From Pseudomonadales bacterium (lineage in GTDB: Bacteria > Pseudomonadota > Gammaproteobacteria > Pseudomonadales > Azotimanducaceae): a stretch of 45,923 nt of DNA. Location: NCBI GenBank assembly GCA_022827245.1, contig JAJDTI010000006.1, positions 1 to 45,923 on the forward strand, written 5' to 3'. The position numbers and the translations under genes were made by a program. Each line of letters starts with the position of its first letter. The first letter of the stretch is position 1. Positions 23,892 through 34,280 of the stretch are shown piece after piece. A model generated the notes under the pieces. The model was not told where the DNA came from and did no database searches. It saw only the letters and a list, made by a program, of their open reading frames with translations.

Positions 23892-25414
23892 CGGCCATCG
23901 CCTGCTTCGTGGCCGTGGTCCTCGTGACCGTCGGTTTCACCGCCGTCGCCGCGCGGCGCACCCGGAGCGCGGACGATTTCTACGTGGCCGGCGGGCGGAT
24001 CGGCGGCTTTCAGAACGGCCTCGCCATCGCCGGGGACTTCATGTCCGCCGCCACCATACTCGGCATGTCGGCCATCATCTTCTCCGCCGGCTTCGACGTG
24101 GTCATCTACCTGGCCGCCCCGATGGCCGCGTTCCTGATCGTCATCCTGCTGGTGACGGACAAGCTGAAGGAGCTCGGACGCTACACGTTCACGGACATCG
24201 TCTGCGCGCGCCTGAAGGAACGGCCGCTGCGCATCCTGGCCGCGACGACGACGCTGGCCTTCTCGGTGATGTACCTGATGGTCCAGGTGGTCGGCGCCGG
24301 CGCCCTGATCGAGGTCCTGTTCGGCATCCGCTACGCCTGGGCGGTGGTCATCGTGACCACGCTGATGGTGCTCTACGTCGCCGTGGGCGGCATGCTGGCC
24401 ACGACCTGGGTGCAGATCGCCAAGGCCGCGCTGCTGCTCGCGGGCATCGTGGTCCTCGCGCTGCTGGCGCTGGCGCGTTTCGACTTCGACTTCGCGCGGC
24501 TGTACGCGGATGCCCACGCCCTGCACGGGCCCGGGGGTTTCCTGACGCGGCCCGGCGGGCTCGAACTCTCGACGCTGTCCGCCCTGTCCCTCGGGCTCAC
24601 CCTGTGCTTCGGCCTGGGCGGGTCGCCGCACATCCTGATCCGGTTCTTCACGGTACGCGACGCCGCCGCGGCGCGGCTGTCCGCCGGGGTGGCCCTCGGC
24701 GCCATCGCGATCGTCAACCTCGCGATCTTCTTCGTGGTCGGGGTCGCCGCGGTCGCCCTGGTGAAGGACAATCCGGCCTACCTCGACGCCGCCGGGCAGG
24801 TGGTCGGCGGCACGAACATGGTCAGCGTGCACCTCGCCCAGGCGGTCGGCGGAGACGTCTTCTTCGGCGTCATCGCGGCGGTGGCGTTCGCCACGATCCT
24901 GGCGGTCGTCGCCGGGCTCACGATCGCGTCGGTATCCGCGATCTCCCACGACCTCTACGCCAAGGCCATCCGCCGCGGCGCCGCCAGCGAGCGCGAACAA
25001 CTGCGCGTGTCCCGCATCGCCACGGTGGGCCTCGGCGTGGGCGTGGCCGTCCTCGGCATCCTGTTCGAGAAGCAGAACATCGCCTACCTCGTCTCCCTGA
25101 CCCTGGCGATCGGCGCGTCGACCAACTTCCCGCTGCTGATGCTCTCGATGTACTGGCGCGGCTTCACGACCCGCGGCGCCGTCGCCGGCGGCATCGTCGG
25201 GCTCGCCACGGCCATCGGCCTGATGGTGCTCGGTCCGGCGGTCTGGGTGGGCGTGCTCGGCAACGAACGCCCGGTGTTTCCAGAGGCCTACCCGGGGCTG
25301 TACGCGATCCTGGCAGCCTTCGGAACGATGTTCGCCGTCTCGCGGCTGGATCGGTCCGCGCAGGCCCGGGAGGATCGGGCCAGGTTCCGCGTCATGGAGG
25401 GGCAGTCGAGGTAG
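23888..25414 (+). CDS. ActP-like sodium:solute symporter
   Basis: A 508-residue carrier of the SSS (SLC5) family with about thirteen membrane helices. The ActP-type words are SADDFYVAGGRIGGFQNGLA, AGDFMSAATILGMSA and MLATTWVQIAKAALLLAG, as in cation/acetate symporters. It presumably imports a short organic acid with Na+ or H+. Position next to pobA and the lig genes suggests an aromatic or pathway-derived acid (for example pyruvate-like) as substrate, but this is not shown. It is translationally coupled to the small two-helix gene upstream. The Uma2 gene follows after 72 bases. Confidence 0.9.
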   Translation: MTAIACFVAVVLVTVGFTAVAARRTRSADDFYVAGGRIGGFQNGLAIAGDFMSAATILGMSAIIFSAGFDVVIYLAAPMAAFLIVILLVTDKLKELGRYTFTDIVCARLKERPLRILAATTTLAFSVMYLMVQVVGAGALIEVLFGIRYAWAVVIVTTLMVLYVAVGGMLATTWVQIAKAALLLAGIVVLALLALARFDFDFARLYADAHALHGPGGFLTRPGGLELSTLSALSLGLTLCFGLGGSPHILIRFFTVRDAAAARLSAGVALGAIAIVNLAIFFVVGVAAVALVKDNPAYLDAAGQVVGGTNMVSVHLAQAVGGDVFFGVIAAVAFATILAVVAGLTIASVSAISHDLYAKAIRRGAASEREQLRVSRIATVGLGVGVAVLGILFEKQNIAYLVSLTLAIGASTNFPLLMLSMYWRGFTTRGAVAGGIVGLATAIGLMVLGPAVWVGVLGNERPVFPEAYPGLYAILAAFGTMFAVSRLDRSAQAREDRARFRVMEGQSR

Positions 25415-25486
25415 CGGGCAGTGCCCGGCGCGGTATCATCGCGACGACGAGGGTGGATGGCTCCCGTGAGCGCTACGAAAGAGGCA

Positions 25487-26050
25487 ATGAGCGGCGACGC
25501 CGCCGCGAAGCGACCGGCGACCTACCAGGATGTGCTCGACGCGCCGGCCGACATGATTGCGGAGATCGTCGCCGGGACGCTGCACACCCAACCGAGACCG
25601 AGCATGCCCCACGCCCTGGCGAGTTCGTCGCTGGGCATCGAACTCGGGGCATCGTTCGGCCGCCGCAGCGGCGGTCACGGTGGGTGGTGGATCATCTACG
25701 AACCCGAATTGCACCTGGGCGAGGACATCCTGGTGCCTGATCTCGCCGGTTGGCGCCGAGAGCGGATGCCGGCCTTCCCGGAGACCGCGTTCGTCACGCT
25801 CGCTCCCGACTGGGTGTGCGAGGTCCTTTCGCCCTCCACCCGCAGGACCGACCTGCACGAGAAGCGGCCGGTCTACGCACGAGAAGGCGTCACGTACCTG
25901 TGGCTGCTCGATCCGTTCGATCGCACGCTGGAGGCCTTCGCACTCGCCGACGGACGGTGGACGCTGATCGCCACGGCCCAGGACGACGATCCCGTCTCGA
26001 TCCCCCCCTTCGAGGCAAGCACTTTCAGCCTCGGCGAACTCTGGCCCTGA
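25487..26050 (+). CDS. Uma2-family PD-(D/E)XK nuclease-fold protein
   Basis: A 187-residue protein of the Uma2 (DUF820) family from the ATG at 25487, chosen because AAAGAGG precedes it; GTG 25421 and ATG 25457 are further upstream in frame. The family's nuclease-like core is visible as EPELHLGEDILVPDLAGWR with the Asp, and VCEVLSPSTRRTDLHEKR with the Glu...Lys, followed by VTYLWLLDPFDRTLE. The function of Uma2 proteins is unknown; they are numerous in cyanobacteria and in defence-rich regions. It is convergent with ligB, with 33 bp between the stops. Confidence 0.85.
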   Translation: MSGDAAAKRPATYQDVLDAPADMIAEIVAGTLHTQPRPSMPHALASSSLGIELGASFGRRSGGHGGWWIIYEPELHLGEDILVPDLAGWRRERMPAFPETAFVTLAPDWVCEVLSPSTRRTDLHEKRPVYAREGVTYLWLLDPFDRTLEAFALADGRWTLIATAQDDDPVSIPPFEASTFSLGELWP

Positions 26051-26083
26051 GCCGGTGCGCGGGGCTCGGAGACCGGGGCGCGC

Positions 26084-27314
<1,231 letters not shown>

Positions 27315-27412
27315 GAGGCTTCCTGCAGAATAGTGCATATCGGACGCAACGCGGAAGATGCGGCTGTCGGGCACGCTGCCGCCTCCGCGCCCACGACAGG
27401 GAGAACCTCCTC

Positions 27413-28270
27413 GTGAACATCGGCTTCTTCGGCTTCAACAACGGTCCCCTGGCGGACCCGGCCACCATGGCCGCGACCCTGCGTGCCCTCGAGGCAGCCG
27501 GGTTCGAGTCCGCCTGGACGGGCGAGCATGTCGTGCTGATCGACCCGCAGGAAGCGCCGTCGCCCGTACCGCCCGACTTCCCGATGCTGGACACCGTGGC
27601 GGCGCTCGCGTTCGCCGCCGGCATCACCGAACGCCTGCGGCTCGCTTCCGGCATCATCCTGCTCGCCCAGCGCAACCCCGTCGTCCTCGCCAAGGAACTC
27701 GCCGGCATCGACCGGCTGTCCCGTGGGCGCCTTGTTTTCGGAGTGGGCGTCGGGTACGTGGAGCGGGAGTTCGAGATCATCGGCGTGCCCTACGCGGAAC
27801 GCGGCGCCCGCGTGACGGAGCACATCGAGGCGATCCGCACGCTCTGGACGCAAGACCGGCCGGCCTTCGACGGACGTTTCACGCGCATCGCCAACGTGCA
27901 GCAGAAGCCGATGCCGGTACAGGAGCCCCACCCGCCCATCGTCATCGGCGGCATGTCCGCCCCGGCCTACCGGCGTGCCGTAACCCAGGGCAACGGCTGG
28001 TACGGCTTCGCCCAGACCGTCGAAGCGACTGCGGCGTCCCTGGCGGGCCTCGCGCGCGCGGCCGATGCCCTGGACAGGCCGGCGGCCCTCGGCGACCTGG
28101 AGATCACGGTCACGCCCGCCGGTCGGGTCGACCGCGACGTCGTGCGCCGCTACGAGGACCTCGGCGTCTCCCGCCTCGTCCTGTTGCCCGGGCGTCTGCC
28201 CGCGGACGACGGCGCCGCGGACGCGGCCGTCCGGTTCATCGAGGAAACGGCGCGCACGCTCGCCCTGTGA
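27413..28270 (+). CDS. LLM-class oxidoreductase in the protocatechuate cluster
   Basis: A 285-residue luciferase-like protein of the TIGR03619 type: SAWTGEHVVLIDPQEAPSP, RLRLASGIILLAQRNPVV, RGRLVFGVGVGYVEREFEI and PHPPIVIGGMSAPAYRRA are the standard blocks. It begins with GTG at 27413, after AGGGAG. It is divergent from ligAB. No known step of the 4,5-cleavage pathway needs an LLM enzyme; it may act on a methoxylated or decorated aromatic that enters the pathway. Cofactor (F420 or FMN) is not decided by the sequence. Confidence 0.88.
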   Translation: MNIGFFGFNNGPLADPATMAATLRALEAAGFESAWTGEHVVLIDPQEAPSPVPPDFPMLDTVAALAFAAGITERLRLASGIILLAQRNPVVLAKELAGIDRLSRGRLVFGVGVGYVEREFEIIGVPYAERGARVTEHIEAIRTLWTQDRPAFDGRFTRIANVQQKPMPVQEPHPPIVIGGMSAPAYRRAVTQGNGWYGFAQTVEATAASLAGLARAADALDRPAALGDLEITVTPAGRVDRDVVRRYEDLGVSRLVLLPGRLPADDGAADAAVRFIEETARTLAL

Positions 28271-28285
28271 CGTGACACTTTCGCG

Positions 28286-28366
28286 TCAGGGAGCGCTCCA
28301 GGGATCGACGAGCGCCACGCGCGTCGCCTCGAAACCGGAGACGACGTGCGTGTCCAGAAGGAACAT
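28286..28366 (-). pseudogene. Collapsed vapC toxin remnant (26 codons)
   Basis: Directly after the antitoxin gene, in a TGATG overlap, the minus strand encodes MFLLDTHVVS joined straight to GFEATRVALVDPWSAP and a stop. The first part is the N-terminal PIN strand with the catalytic Asp (D5) of VapC toxins. The second is the usual C-terminal end of VapC. About 110 residues from the middle, with the other acidic ligands, are gone, yet the frame is kept. A toxin of this size cannot form a PIN nuclease. Recognition comes from the two terminal motifs and from the position after a Phd/VapB-type gene. Confidence 0.7.
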
Positions 28367-28620
28367 CAGGACAGGTCGGCGTGGGACGTCTCGATGTGGA
28401 GCTTCGGCGGCTCGAAGTCGATGTCCGACAGTCCTCCCATGGACAGAGACCCCGCCAGGCCGCGACGCGCTCCGGCGAATCTCCGGTAGTCCTCGACGCT
28501 GAGCAGCACGTGGGTCGGACGGCCCCGGTTGGTGATGAACACCGGACCCGAATGGGCCGCGCGCTTGGCGCGACCAACGTTTCGACCGAGTTCACGGCTG
28601 CTGAGGATGGTGATCGTCAT
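28366..28620 (-). CDS. Type II antitoxin, Phd/YefM family
   Basis: An 84-residue protein starting at the ATG at 28620. The Phd/YefM fold is visible as ILSSRELGRNVGRAKRAA, GPVFITNRGRPTHVLLSVED and YRRFAG, which contain the beta-alpha DNA-binding N-domain. The C-terminal 30 residues (GLSDIDFEPPKLHIETSHAD) would wrap around the cognate toxin. It should repress its own operon by binding the promoter upstream. Its toxin partner is now a 26-codon remnant, so the antitoxin is an orphan, possibly kept as a neutraliser of related toxins elsewhere (inference). Confidence 0.88.
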   Translation of the reverse strand: MTITILSSRELGRNVGRAKRAAHSGPVFITNRGRPTHVLLSVEDYRRFAGARRGLAGSLSMGGLSDIDFEPPKLHIETSHADLS

Positions 28621-28690
28621 GAGACGCCCCGTCGGGGTGCGCGGGAATGTAACTGCAACACGATCTCCCACCGCCGCGCCGATCGAGCAA

Positions 28691-29458
28691 TCAGGAATCC
28701 CGGCCTTCCCTGCCCGCAAACGCCTGCCCCGCATCGCGGAAGGACCCCGCGGCGTCGAGGAGCTGGTTCAGGTGCAGGCCGAGGGTGAGGGACTGGTCGA
28801 GGGGCATGGTCTCGGCGGCGCGGTAGGTCTCGAGGGTCTGTCGCACCGCGGTCGGCGAGAGGGCGACGATCCGGTCCGTGAAGTCGGCGACCGCCTCCGC
28901 CAGTCCGTCGCTGCCGTCGGCGAGCCGGTTCACGAGTCCCGCCTCGTAGAGCCGCTGCGCCGGCACGAGGTCTCCGAACAGCGCCAGTTCGAGCCCGATC
29001 CGCGGCGGCGCGAGCCGCGCCAGGATGGGCGTGCATACCGCGGCGGGGAAGCCGTTCTTCATCTCGAGCGCGCCAAACCGCACCCCCCGCTCAGCGATGA
29101 CGAAGTCGCAGCCCATGGCCAGCGTGAAGCCGCCCGCGACGGCGTAGCCCTCGACCGCCGCGACGGACGGGAACGGCAGCCGGCGTAGCCGACGGAACAC
29201 GTCCGTCCACGCGGAGTGCTGATCCAGGGCGCGCTTCGCGGGCAGGTGCGCGGCTTCCTTCAGGTCCCGGCCGGCGCTGAAGCTGCCGCCCGCGCCCCGG
29301 ATGATGAGGGCGCGTACGGCGCGCGCTTCCTCGACGCGGCCAATCGCTTCCGCCAGCGCCGACATGGCAGCGCTATCGAGTGCGTTGCGCCGCTCTCGCC
29401 GGTCGATGGTCAGCGTGACGACGTTGCGCGCGTCGGTGTCCGCATGAATGTCCGGCAT
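28691..29458 (-). CDS. Enoyl-CoA hydratase/isomerase family protein
   Basis: A 255-residue crotonase-fold protein. The start at 29458 is supported by the family N-terminus VVTLTIDRRERRNALDSAAM. AGGSFSAGRDLKEAA (about 57-71) is the CoA oxyanion-hole region, VEGYAVAGGFTLAMGCDFVIA the second. The usual acid/base Glu pair is not clearly intact (MGCDF, FGALEMKNGFPAAVCT), so specificity is uncertain. It lies between the toxin remnant and ligI on the same strand, eight bases before ligI in transcriptional order, so it is probably in the same operon. Side-chain beta-oxidation of phenylpropanoids leading to 4-hydroxybenzoate is a reasonable guess for its role. Confidence 0.88.
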   Translation of the reverse strand: MPDIHADTDARNVVTLTIDRRERRNALDSAAMSALAEAIGRVEEARAVRALIIRGAGGSFSAGRDLKEAAHLPAKRALDQHSAWTDVFRRLRRLPFPSVAAVEGYAVAGGFTLAMGCDFVIAERGVRFGALEMKNGFPAAVCTPILARLAPPRIGLELALFGDLVPAQRLYEAGLVNRLADGSDGLAEAVADFTDRIVALSPTAVRQTLETYRAAETMPLDQSLTLGLHLNQLLDAAGSFRDAGQAFAGREGRDS

Positions 29459-29466
29459 CGTTCCTC

Positions 29467-30366
29467 CTACGGGTGGGCGCAGCTCAGCCCTTCTTCCGGC
29501 CAGTACAGCCGCATCGGGTTGTCGACCAGCAACGCCCGGCGCAGCGCCTCCGTCGGCGCGATCCGCGGCAGGAAGTCGACGAGCCTGCCGTCGTCCGGCA
29601 TGTGCGACTTCATGTTCGGGTGCGGCCAATCCGTGCCCCAGAGGACGCGGTCGGGGAAACGTTCGACGAGGTGGCGGGCGAACGGCGCGACGTCCGCGTA
29701 GTCCGGCGGCCCGCGGACCGACAGCCGCTCCGGGCAGCTCACCTTGGTCCAGAAGTTGCCGTGCTCTTCCAGGAGCCGCGCGAACCGCTGGAAGCCCTCC
29801 CCGTCGACCGGTCGCCTGACGTCCGGACGCCCCATATGGTCGACCACCACGACCGTCGGCAGCGCGGTGACCAGTTCCTGAATCTCGGGCAGTTCCTCGG
29901 CCTCGAAGTAGATGACGACGTGCCAGCCAAGGGGCGCGATCTTCGCCGCGACCTCGGTGAGGTCTTCGTGCGGCAGCCTGTCGACGAGGCGCTTGACGAA
30001 GTTGAAGCGGACGCCCCGCACGCCCGCCGCGTCAAGGCGTTCGAGTTCCTCCACGGAGACGTCACGCCGGACGGTGGCGACGCCGCGCGCCCGGTCGCCC
30101 GCGTGCGCGAGCGCATCGACCAGCGCCCGGTTGTCCGCCCCGTGGCAGGTCGCCTGGACGATCACGTTGCGGGTGAACCCGAGGTGATCGCGCAACGCCC
30201 ACAGCTCCTCCTTGCCGGCGTCGCAGGGCGTGTACTTGCGCTCCGGGGCAAACGGGAACCGTGCCTCGGGGCCGAAGACGTGGCAGTGCGCGTCCACCGC
30301 GCCCGGCGGCGGGCGGTACGCGGGCGCCGACGGGGTGGGGTGGAACGGGAGCCAGTCCGGGTCCAC
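29467..30366 (-). CDS. ligI: 2-Pyrone-4,6-dicarboxylate hydrolase LigI
   Basis: A 299-residue amidohydrolase that opens 2-pyrone-4,6-dicarboxylate to 4-oxalomesaconate/4-carboxy-2-hydroxymuconate. PPPGAVDAHCHVFGP carries the two metal-type histidines of the family, although LigI is metal-independent; WHVVIYFEAEELPE, VVVDHMGRPDVRRP and VLWGTDWPHPNMKSH with the catalytic Asp (about 247) follow. The resemblance to SYK-6 LigI runs the whole length. It is the first gene of the minus-strand set ligI/enoyl-CoA hydratase and is divergent from ligJ, with a 185-bp gap that holds the triple repeat. Confidence 0.95.
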   Translation of the reverse strand: MDPDWLPFHPTPSAPAYRPPPGAVDAHCHVFGPEARFPFAPERKYTPCDAGKEELWALRDHLGFTRNVIVQATCHGADNRALVDALAHAGDRARGVATVRRDVSVEELERLDAAGVRGVRFNFVKRLVDRLPHEDLTEVAAKIAPLGWHVVIYFEAEELPEIQELVTALPTVVVVDHMGRPDVRRPVDGEGFQRFARLLEEHGNFWTKVSCPERLSVRGPPDYADVAPFARHLVERFPDRVLWGTDWPHPNMKSHMPDDGRLVDFLPRIAPTEALRRALLVDNPMRLYWPEEGLSCAHP

Positions 30367-30436
30367 GGCTTACGCCCCGCCCATCCCCGTCGCCCTGCCG
30401 CAGGGGCCGAAGCCAATCCCGTACACTACGTTCTCC

Positions 30437-30545
30437 TTGCGAGGGGCAAGCCCCTCGCGCTGCTGATTCATGCGAGGGGCAAGCCCCTCGCGCTGCTTTT
30501 ACTTGCGAGGGGCAAGCCCCTCGCGCTCCCTGGCTGAAGGCTCTG
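30437..30545 (+). repeat. Three tandem palindromic repeats, period 33 bp
   Basis: Three copies of GCGAGGGGCAAGCCCCTCGC begin at 30439, 30472 and 30505, exactly 33 bases apart. Each can fold into an 8-bp stem with a CAAG loop or a 9-bp stem with AA. A shared flank (TTGC before, GCTGCT or GCTCCC after) surrounds each. The third copy continues as TGGCTGAAGGCTCT up to the ligJ start. The spacing of 33 bases keeps the reading frame, and on the plus strand the array reads through as an 11-residue repeat. It fills the divergent ligI-ligJ region, where the promoters of both must lie. A weak TACACT box sits just before it (30426). Confidence 0.85.
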
Positions 30546-30551
30546 CCGCCC

Positions 30552-31562
30552 ATGATCATCGACTGCCACGGCCACTATACAACCGCTCCCGACGCGCTGG
30601 GCCGGTACCGCGACGCGCAGCGCGCCGAGCTGGAAGAGGACCCGATGGCGCCGGGTTCGAAGGGCCTGCTCGGCATCTCGGACCAGCAGATTCGAGACAG
30701 CCTCGAGGATGCCCAACTCGCCATGCAGGCGGAGCGCGGGACCGACCTGACGCTCTTCTCGCCGCGGGCGAGCTGGATGGGGCATCACGTCGGCAACGTG
30801 CACACGTCGCGGCACTGGACGGAGCACTGCAACGAGCTGATCTACCGCATCACGGAGCTCTACCCGGAGAACTTCGTGGGTGTCGCGCAGTTGCCGCAGT
30901 CGCCGGGGGCGGACATGGGCGCCTCCGTCGCCGAACTCACGCGCTGCGTGGAGGAATACGGGTTCGTCGGCTGCAACCTGAACCCCGACCCGTCCGGCGG
31001 CTACTGGACCGGACCGCCCATGGGCGACCGGTACTGGTATCCCTTCTACGAGAGTATGTGCGAGCTCGACGTGCCGGCGATGATCCACGTGAGCGCCGCC
31101 TGCAACCCGGCCTTCCACACGACGGGTTCGCACTACCTCGGGGCCGACACGACGGCATTCATGCAGATGCTGACCTCGGAGGTCCTGGCCGACTTCCCGA
31201 CCATCCGCTTCATCATCCCCCACGGCGGCGGGGCCGTGCCCTACCACTGGGGGCGGTTCCGGGGCCTGGTGCAGGCGATGGACAAGCCGCCACTCGAGGA
31301 ACTCGTCCTCGACAACGTCTTCTTCGACACCTGCGTCTACCACCAGCCCGGCATCGACCTGCTCCTCGACGTGATCCCGGCGGAGAACGTGCTCTTCGCG
31401 TCGGAACTGCTCGGCGCGGTGCGCGGCATCGACCCGCGCACCGGCCATCACTACGACGACACGAAGCGCTACATCGACCGCGCGAACGTGCCGGAAGCCG
31501 ACCGGGCCCGCATCTTCTCGGAGAACGCCCGGCGCATCTTCCCGCGTCTGCGAGTCGGTTGA
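30552..31562 (+). CDS. ligJ: 4-Oxalomesaconate hydratase LigJ
   Basis: A 336-residue amidohydrolase-superfamily hydratase that converts 4-oxalomesaconate (keto form) to 4-carboxy-4-hydroxy-2-oxoadipate. The ATG at 30552 begins the family N-terminus [13 protein letters not shown] with metal ligands H6 and H8. Further blocks are [44 protein letters not shown] and [15 protein letters not shown]. It follows SYK-6 LigJ closely over its length. A GAAGG from the tail of the repeat array is its only Shine-Dalgarno-like word, at a long distance. The stop overlaps the ATG of ligU, so ligJUKC is one operon. Confidence 0.95.
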   Translation: MIIDCHGHYTTAPDALGRYRDAQRAELEEDPMAPGSKGLLGISDQQIRDSLEDAQLAMQAERGTDLTLFSPRASWMGHHVGNVHTSRHWTEHCNELIYRITELYPENFVGVAQLPQSPGADMGASVAELTRCVEEYGFVGCNLNPDPSGGYWTGPPMGDRYWYPFYESMCELDVPAMIHVSAACNPAFHTTGSHYLGADTTAFMQMLTSEVLADFPTIRFIIPHGGGAVPYHWGRFRGLVQAMDKPPLEELVLDNVFFDTCVYHQPGIDLLLDVIPAENVLFASELLGAVRGIDPRTGHHYDDTKRYIDRANVPEADRARIFSENARRIFPRLRVG

Positions 31563-32614
31563 TGCCGGCGATCCCCTGCGCGCTGATCCGCGGCGGAACT
31601 TCGCGCGGCGCGTACTTCCAGGCGGAGGACCTGCCGGAGGACCCGGCCGGGCGCGATGCCCTGCTCGCGCGCATCATGGGCGGCCCGGACGCGCTGCAGG
31701 TGGACGGCATCGGCGGCGGCCACCCGCTCACCAGCAAGGTCGCCGTGATCGCACCGCCCACGCGCCAGCCCGCCGACGTCGACTACCTGTTCCTGCAGGT
31801 GGACCCGGCGCGCCAGACCGTCAGCGACGCCCAGAACTGCGGCAACCTGCTGGCGGGGGTGGGCGTCTTCGCGATCGAGCGGGGCCTCGTCCCGGCCCGG
31901 GATGGGGAAACGACGGTGTGTGTCCACATGGTCAACACGGGCGCCCTGTGCCGCCTGGTGCTGCGGACCCCGGACCGTCGTCTCGAGGTCGCGGGCGACA
32001 CCGCCATCGACGGCGTGCCGGGGACGGCCGCGCCCATCGTCTGCAACTACCTGGACATCGCGGGTTCGAGTTGCGGGGCCCTGCTACCGACGGGCCACGC
32101 CGTCGACGAGATCGACGGCGTGGCCGTGACCTGCGTCGACAACGGCATGCCGGTCGTGGTCCTGCGCGCCGCCGACCTCGGGCTCGAGGGCGCCGAGTCC
32201 CCGGAAGCGCTGGACGGCGACGAGCCCCTGAAGGAGCGCCTGGAGAGCATTCGGCTGCAGGCCGGTCCGCGCATGCGCCTCGGCGACGTCGCGGCGCAGT
32301 CCGTCCCCAAGATGTGCCTCGTGTCGCCCCCGCGGCGCGGGGGCCTGGTCACCACGCGGACGTTCATCCCGCACGTCTGCCACCGCTCCATCGGCGTGCT
32401 CGGCGCCGTTTCCACCGCCACCGCGTGCCTGTTGCCGGAGGCGCCGGCAGCCAGTCTCGCCGACGCGCCCGACGGCAACCCGAAGGCCCTGGACGTGGAA
32501 CACCCGAGCGGCAGCTTCCAGGTCCGGATGCGTCTCGGCCCGGACGGCAGCGTCACGGAAGCCGGCGTGGTCCGCACGGCGCGGCTGCTCTTCTCGGGCA
32601 CGGCCATCGCGTAG
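31562..32614 (+). CDS. ligU: 4-Oxalomesaconate tautomerase LigU
   Basis: A 350-residue protein of the PrpF/DapF-fold isomerases, converting the (1E,3E) enol/keto isomer of oxalomesaconate so that LigJ can hydrate it. The features are [20 protein letters not shown] near the N-terminus, the [19 protein letters not shown] block (about 96-114) with its Cys, [12 protein letters not shown] and the second half-fold MCLVSPPRR and [11 protein letters not shown]. It is full length and translationally coupled by TGATG to ligJ. The same family is called GalD where it serves gallate degradation, but the adjacent lig genes fix the role here. Confidence 0.93.
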   Translation: MPAIPCALIRGGTSRGAYFQAEDLPEDPAGRDALLARIMGGPDALQVDGIGGGHPLTSKVAVIAPPTRQPADVDYLFLQVDPARQTVSDAQNCGNLLAGVGVFAIERGLVPARDGETTVCVHMVNTGALCRLVLRTPDRRLEVAGDTAIDGVPGTAAPIVCNYLDIAGSSCGALLPTGHAVDEIDGVAVTCVDNGMPVVVLRAADLGLEGAESPEALDGDEPLKERLESIRLQAGPRMRLGDVAAQSVPKMCLVSPPRRGGLVTTRTFIPHVCHRSIGVLGAVSTATACLLPEAPAASLADAPDGNPKALDVEHPSGSFQVRMRLGPDGSVTEAGVVRTARLLFSGTAIA

Positions 32615-32643
32615 GCCCCGCCGCCGACAGGAGGGAAGCTCTC

Positions 32644-33324
32644 ATGAAGAACATCGCGGTCCGCCATATCGAGCGGGCCGACCCGGCCACGATCGACGCC
32701 CTCGGCGAGTTCGGCGTGGCCACCGTCCACGAGGCGCTCGGGCGATCCGGACTCCTGCAACCCACCCTGCGCCCCATCTATCCCGGCGCCCGCATCGCCG
32801 GCAGCGCCGTGACCGTGCTGGCGCATCCCGGGGACAACTGGATGCTCCATGTCGCCGTCGAACTCTGCGCACCGGGCGACATCCTCGTCGTGGCGCTGTC
32901 GGCAGAGAACTCGGACGGCATGTTCGGGGATCTCCTGGCGACATCGGCCATGGCGCAGGGCGTGCGCGGTCTCGTGATCGACGCCGGCGTACGCGACGTG
33001 GCGGACCTCACCGCCATGGGCTTCCCCGTCTGGTCGAAGGCGGTCTCCGCGCGGGGCACGGTGAAGGCGACGCCCGGTTCCGTGAACGTGCCGGTGGTCT
33101 GCGCCGGCGGCGCGGTCGCGCCGGGCGACGTGATCGTGGCGGACGACGACGGCGTCTGCGTCGTGCCCAGGGACCGCGCACGGGAAGCCCTCGAGGCGAG
33201 CCAGGCGCGTTCGCGCAAGGAAGCGGAGACCCGCGCGCGGCTCGCGGCGGGCGAACTCGGGCTCGACCTCTACGGCATGCGCGAGAGACTCCGGGCCGCG
33301 GGACTGAGGTACGTCGACGAATGA
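32644..33324 (+). CDS. ligK: 4-Carboxy-4-hydroxy-2-oxoadipate aldolase LigK
   Basis: A 226-residue class II-type aldolase of the RraA/HMG-aldolase fold that splits 4-carboxy-4-hydroxy-2-oxoadipate into pyruvate and oxaloacetate. GGAGGG precedes the ATG at 32644. The signature is [17 protein letters not shown] (about 111-127), containing the Arg-Asp pair used for metal and substrate. [20 protein letters not shown] and [17 protein letters not shown] follow. The N-terminal segment [17 protein letters not shown] is also normal. It ends in the ATGA overlap with ligC. Confidence 0.95.
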   Translation: MKNIAVRHIERADPATIDALGEFGVATVHEALGRSGLLQPTLRPIYPGARIAGSAVTVLAHPGDNWMLHVAVELCAPGDILVVALSAENSDGMFGDLLATSAMAQGVRGLVIDAGVRDVADLTAMGFPVWSKAVSARGTVKATPGSVNVPVVCAGGAVAPGDVIVADDDGVCVVPRDRAREALEASQARSRKEAETRARLAAGELGLDLYGMRERLRAAGLRYVDE

Positions 33325-34280
33325 AGATCTGCGTCGCCGGCGAGGGCGCCTTCGGCAACAAGCACCTCGACGCCCTGGCGCGCATCGACGGCATCGAGGT
33401 CGCGACGCTCTGCGGCGGCGTGCCCGAGGCGACGCGCGCCGTGGCCGGGGAGCGCGGCATCCCCCACTGGACCCTCGACCTCGAGGAGGCGCTCGCCGTC
33501 CCCGGCGTCGAGGCGGCGATTCTCGCCACGCCGACGCCGATGCACGCCGCGCAGGCAACCACCGTCATGCGCGCCGGCAAGCACGTGCTGGTCGAGATCC
33601 CCATGGCGGACAGCCTGGCCGACGCCGAAGCGCTCGTCCGCGTGCAGGAGGAGACGGGCGTCGTCGCCATGGTCGACCACGTGCGCCGCTTCAACCCGTC
33701 CCACCAGTGGGTCCACGACCGCATCGCGGCTGGCGAACTCGCCATCCAGCAGATGGACGTGCAGACCTTTTTCTTCCGCCGCACGAACACCAACGCAAAA
33801 GGCGAACCGCGGAGCTGGACGGACCACCTGCTCTGGCACCACGCGTGCCACACGGTGGACCTCTTCGAGTACCAGACGGGCGGGCCGGCGGCCGCGGTGA
33901 CCGCGCTGCAGGGCCCTCCGCACCCCGACCTCGGCATCGCGATGGACATGGCCATCGGCCTCAAGGCGACCGGCGGCGCGTTGTGCACCCTGTCGCTGTC
34001 GTTCAACAACGACGGGCCGTTCGGCACCTTCTTCCGCTACATCTGCGACCGCGGCACGTACGTCGCGAACTACGACGACCTGTTCACCGGCAACGGCGAC
34101 GCGGTGGATCTCTCCGAAGTGGCGGACTCCAGCGACGGCATAGAACTCGCGGACCGGGAGTTCTTCGCGGCCATCCGGGAAGGACGGGAGCCGAACTCGA
34201 GCCTGGCCCAGGGACTCCCTGCGATGCGTACCCTCGACCGCCTCGAGCGCGCCCTGGAGGCGACCCGCATACCCGACTGA
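33321..34280 (+). CDS. ligC: 4-Carboxy-2-hydroxymuconate-6-semialdehyde dehydrogenase LigC
   Basis: A 319-residue Gfo/Idh/MocA-type NADP dehydrogenase that oxidises the LigAB ring-cleavage product, in hemiacetal form, to 2-pyrone-4,6-dicarboxylate. The Rossmann loop is [16 protein letters not shown] (4-19), followed by [17 protein letters not shown] and [30 protein letters not shown] is the substrate region and [19 protein letters not shown] the second. It agrees with SYK-6 LigC in length and motifs. Its final codons (from position 34269) are part of the operator for the next operon, so the coding and control sequences overlap. Confidence 0.95.
   Translation: MKICVAGEGAFGNKHLDALARIDGIEVATLCGGVPEATRAVAGERGIPHWTLDLEEALAVPGVEAAILATPTPMHAAQATTVMRAGKHVLVEIPMADSLADAEALVRVQEETGVVAMVDHVRRFNPSHQWVHDRIAAGELAIQQMDVQTFFFRRTNTNAKGEPRSWTDHLLWHHACHTVDLFEYQTGGPAAAVTALQGPPHPDLGIAMDMAIGLKATGGALCTLSLSFNNDGPFGTFFRYICDRGTYVANYDDLFTGNGDAVDLSEVADSSDGIELADREFFAAIREGREPNSSLAQGLPAMRTLDRLERALEATRIPD

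Noticed and set aside
30437..30528. The regular 33-bp array as a CRISPR
   Set aside because: The units are palindromes with 13-base near-identical spacers, not unique spacers, and no cas genes are present.
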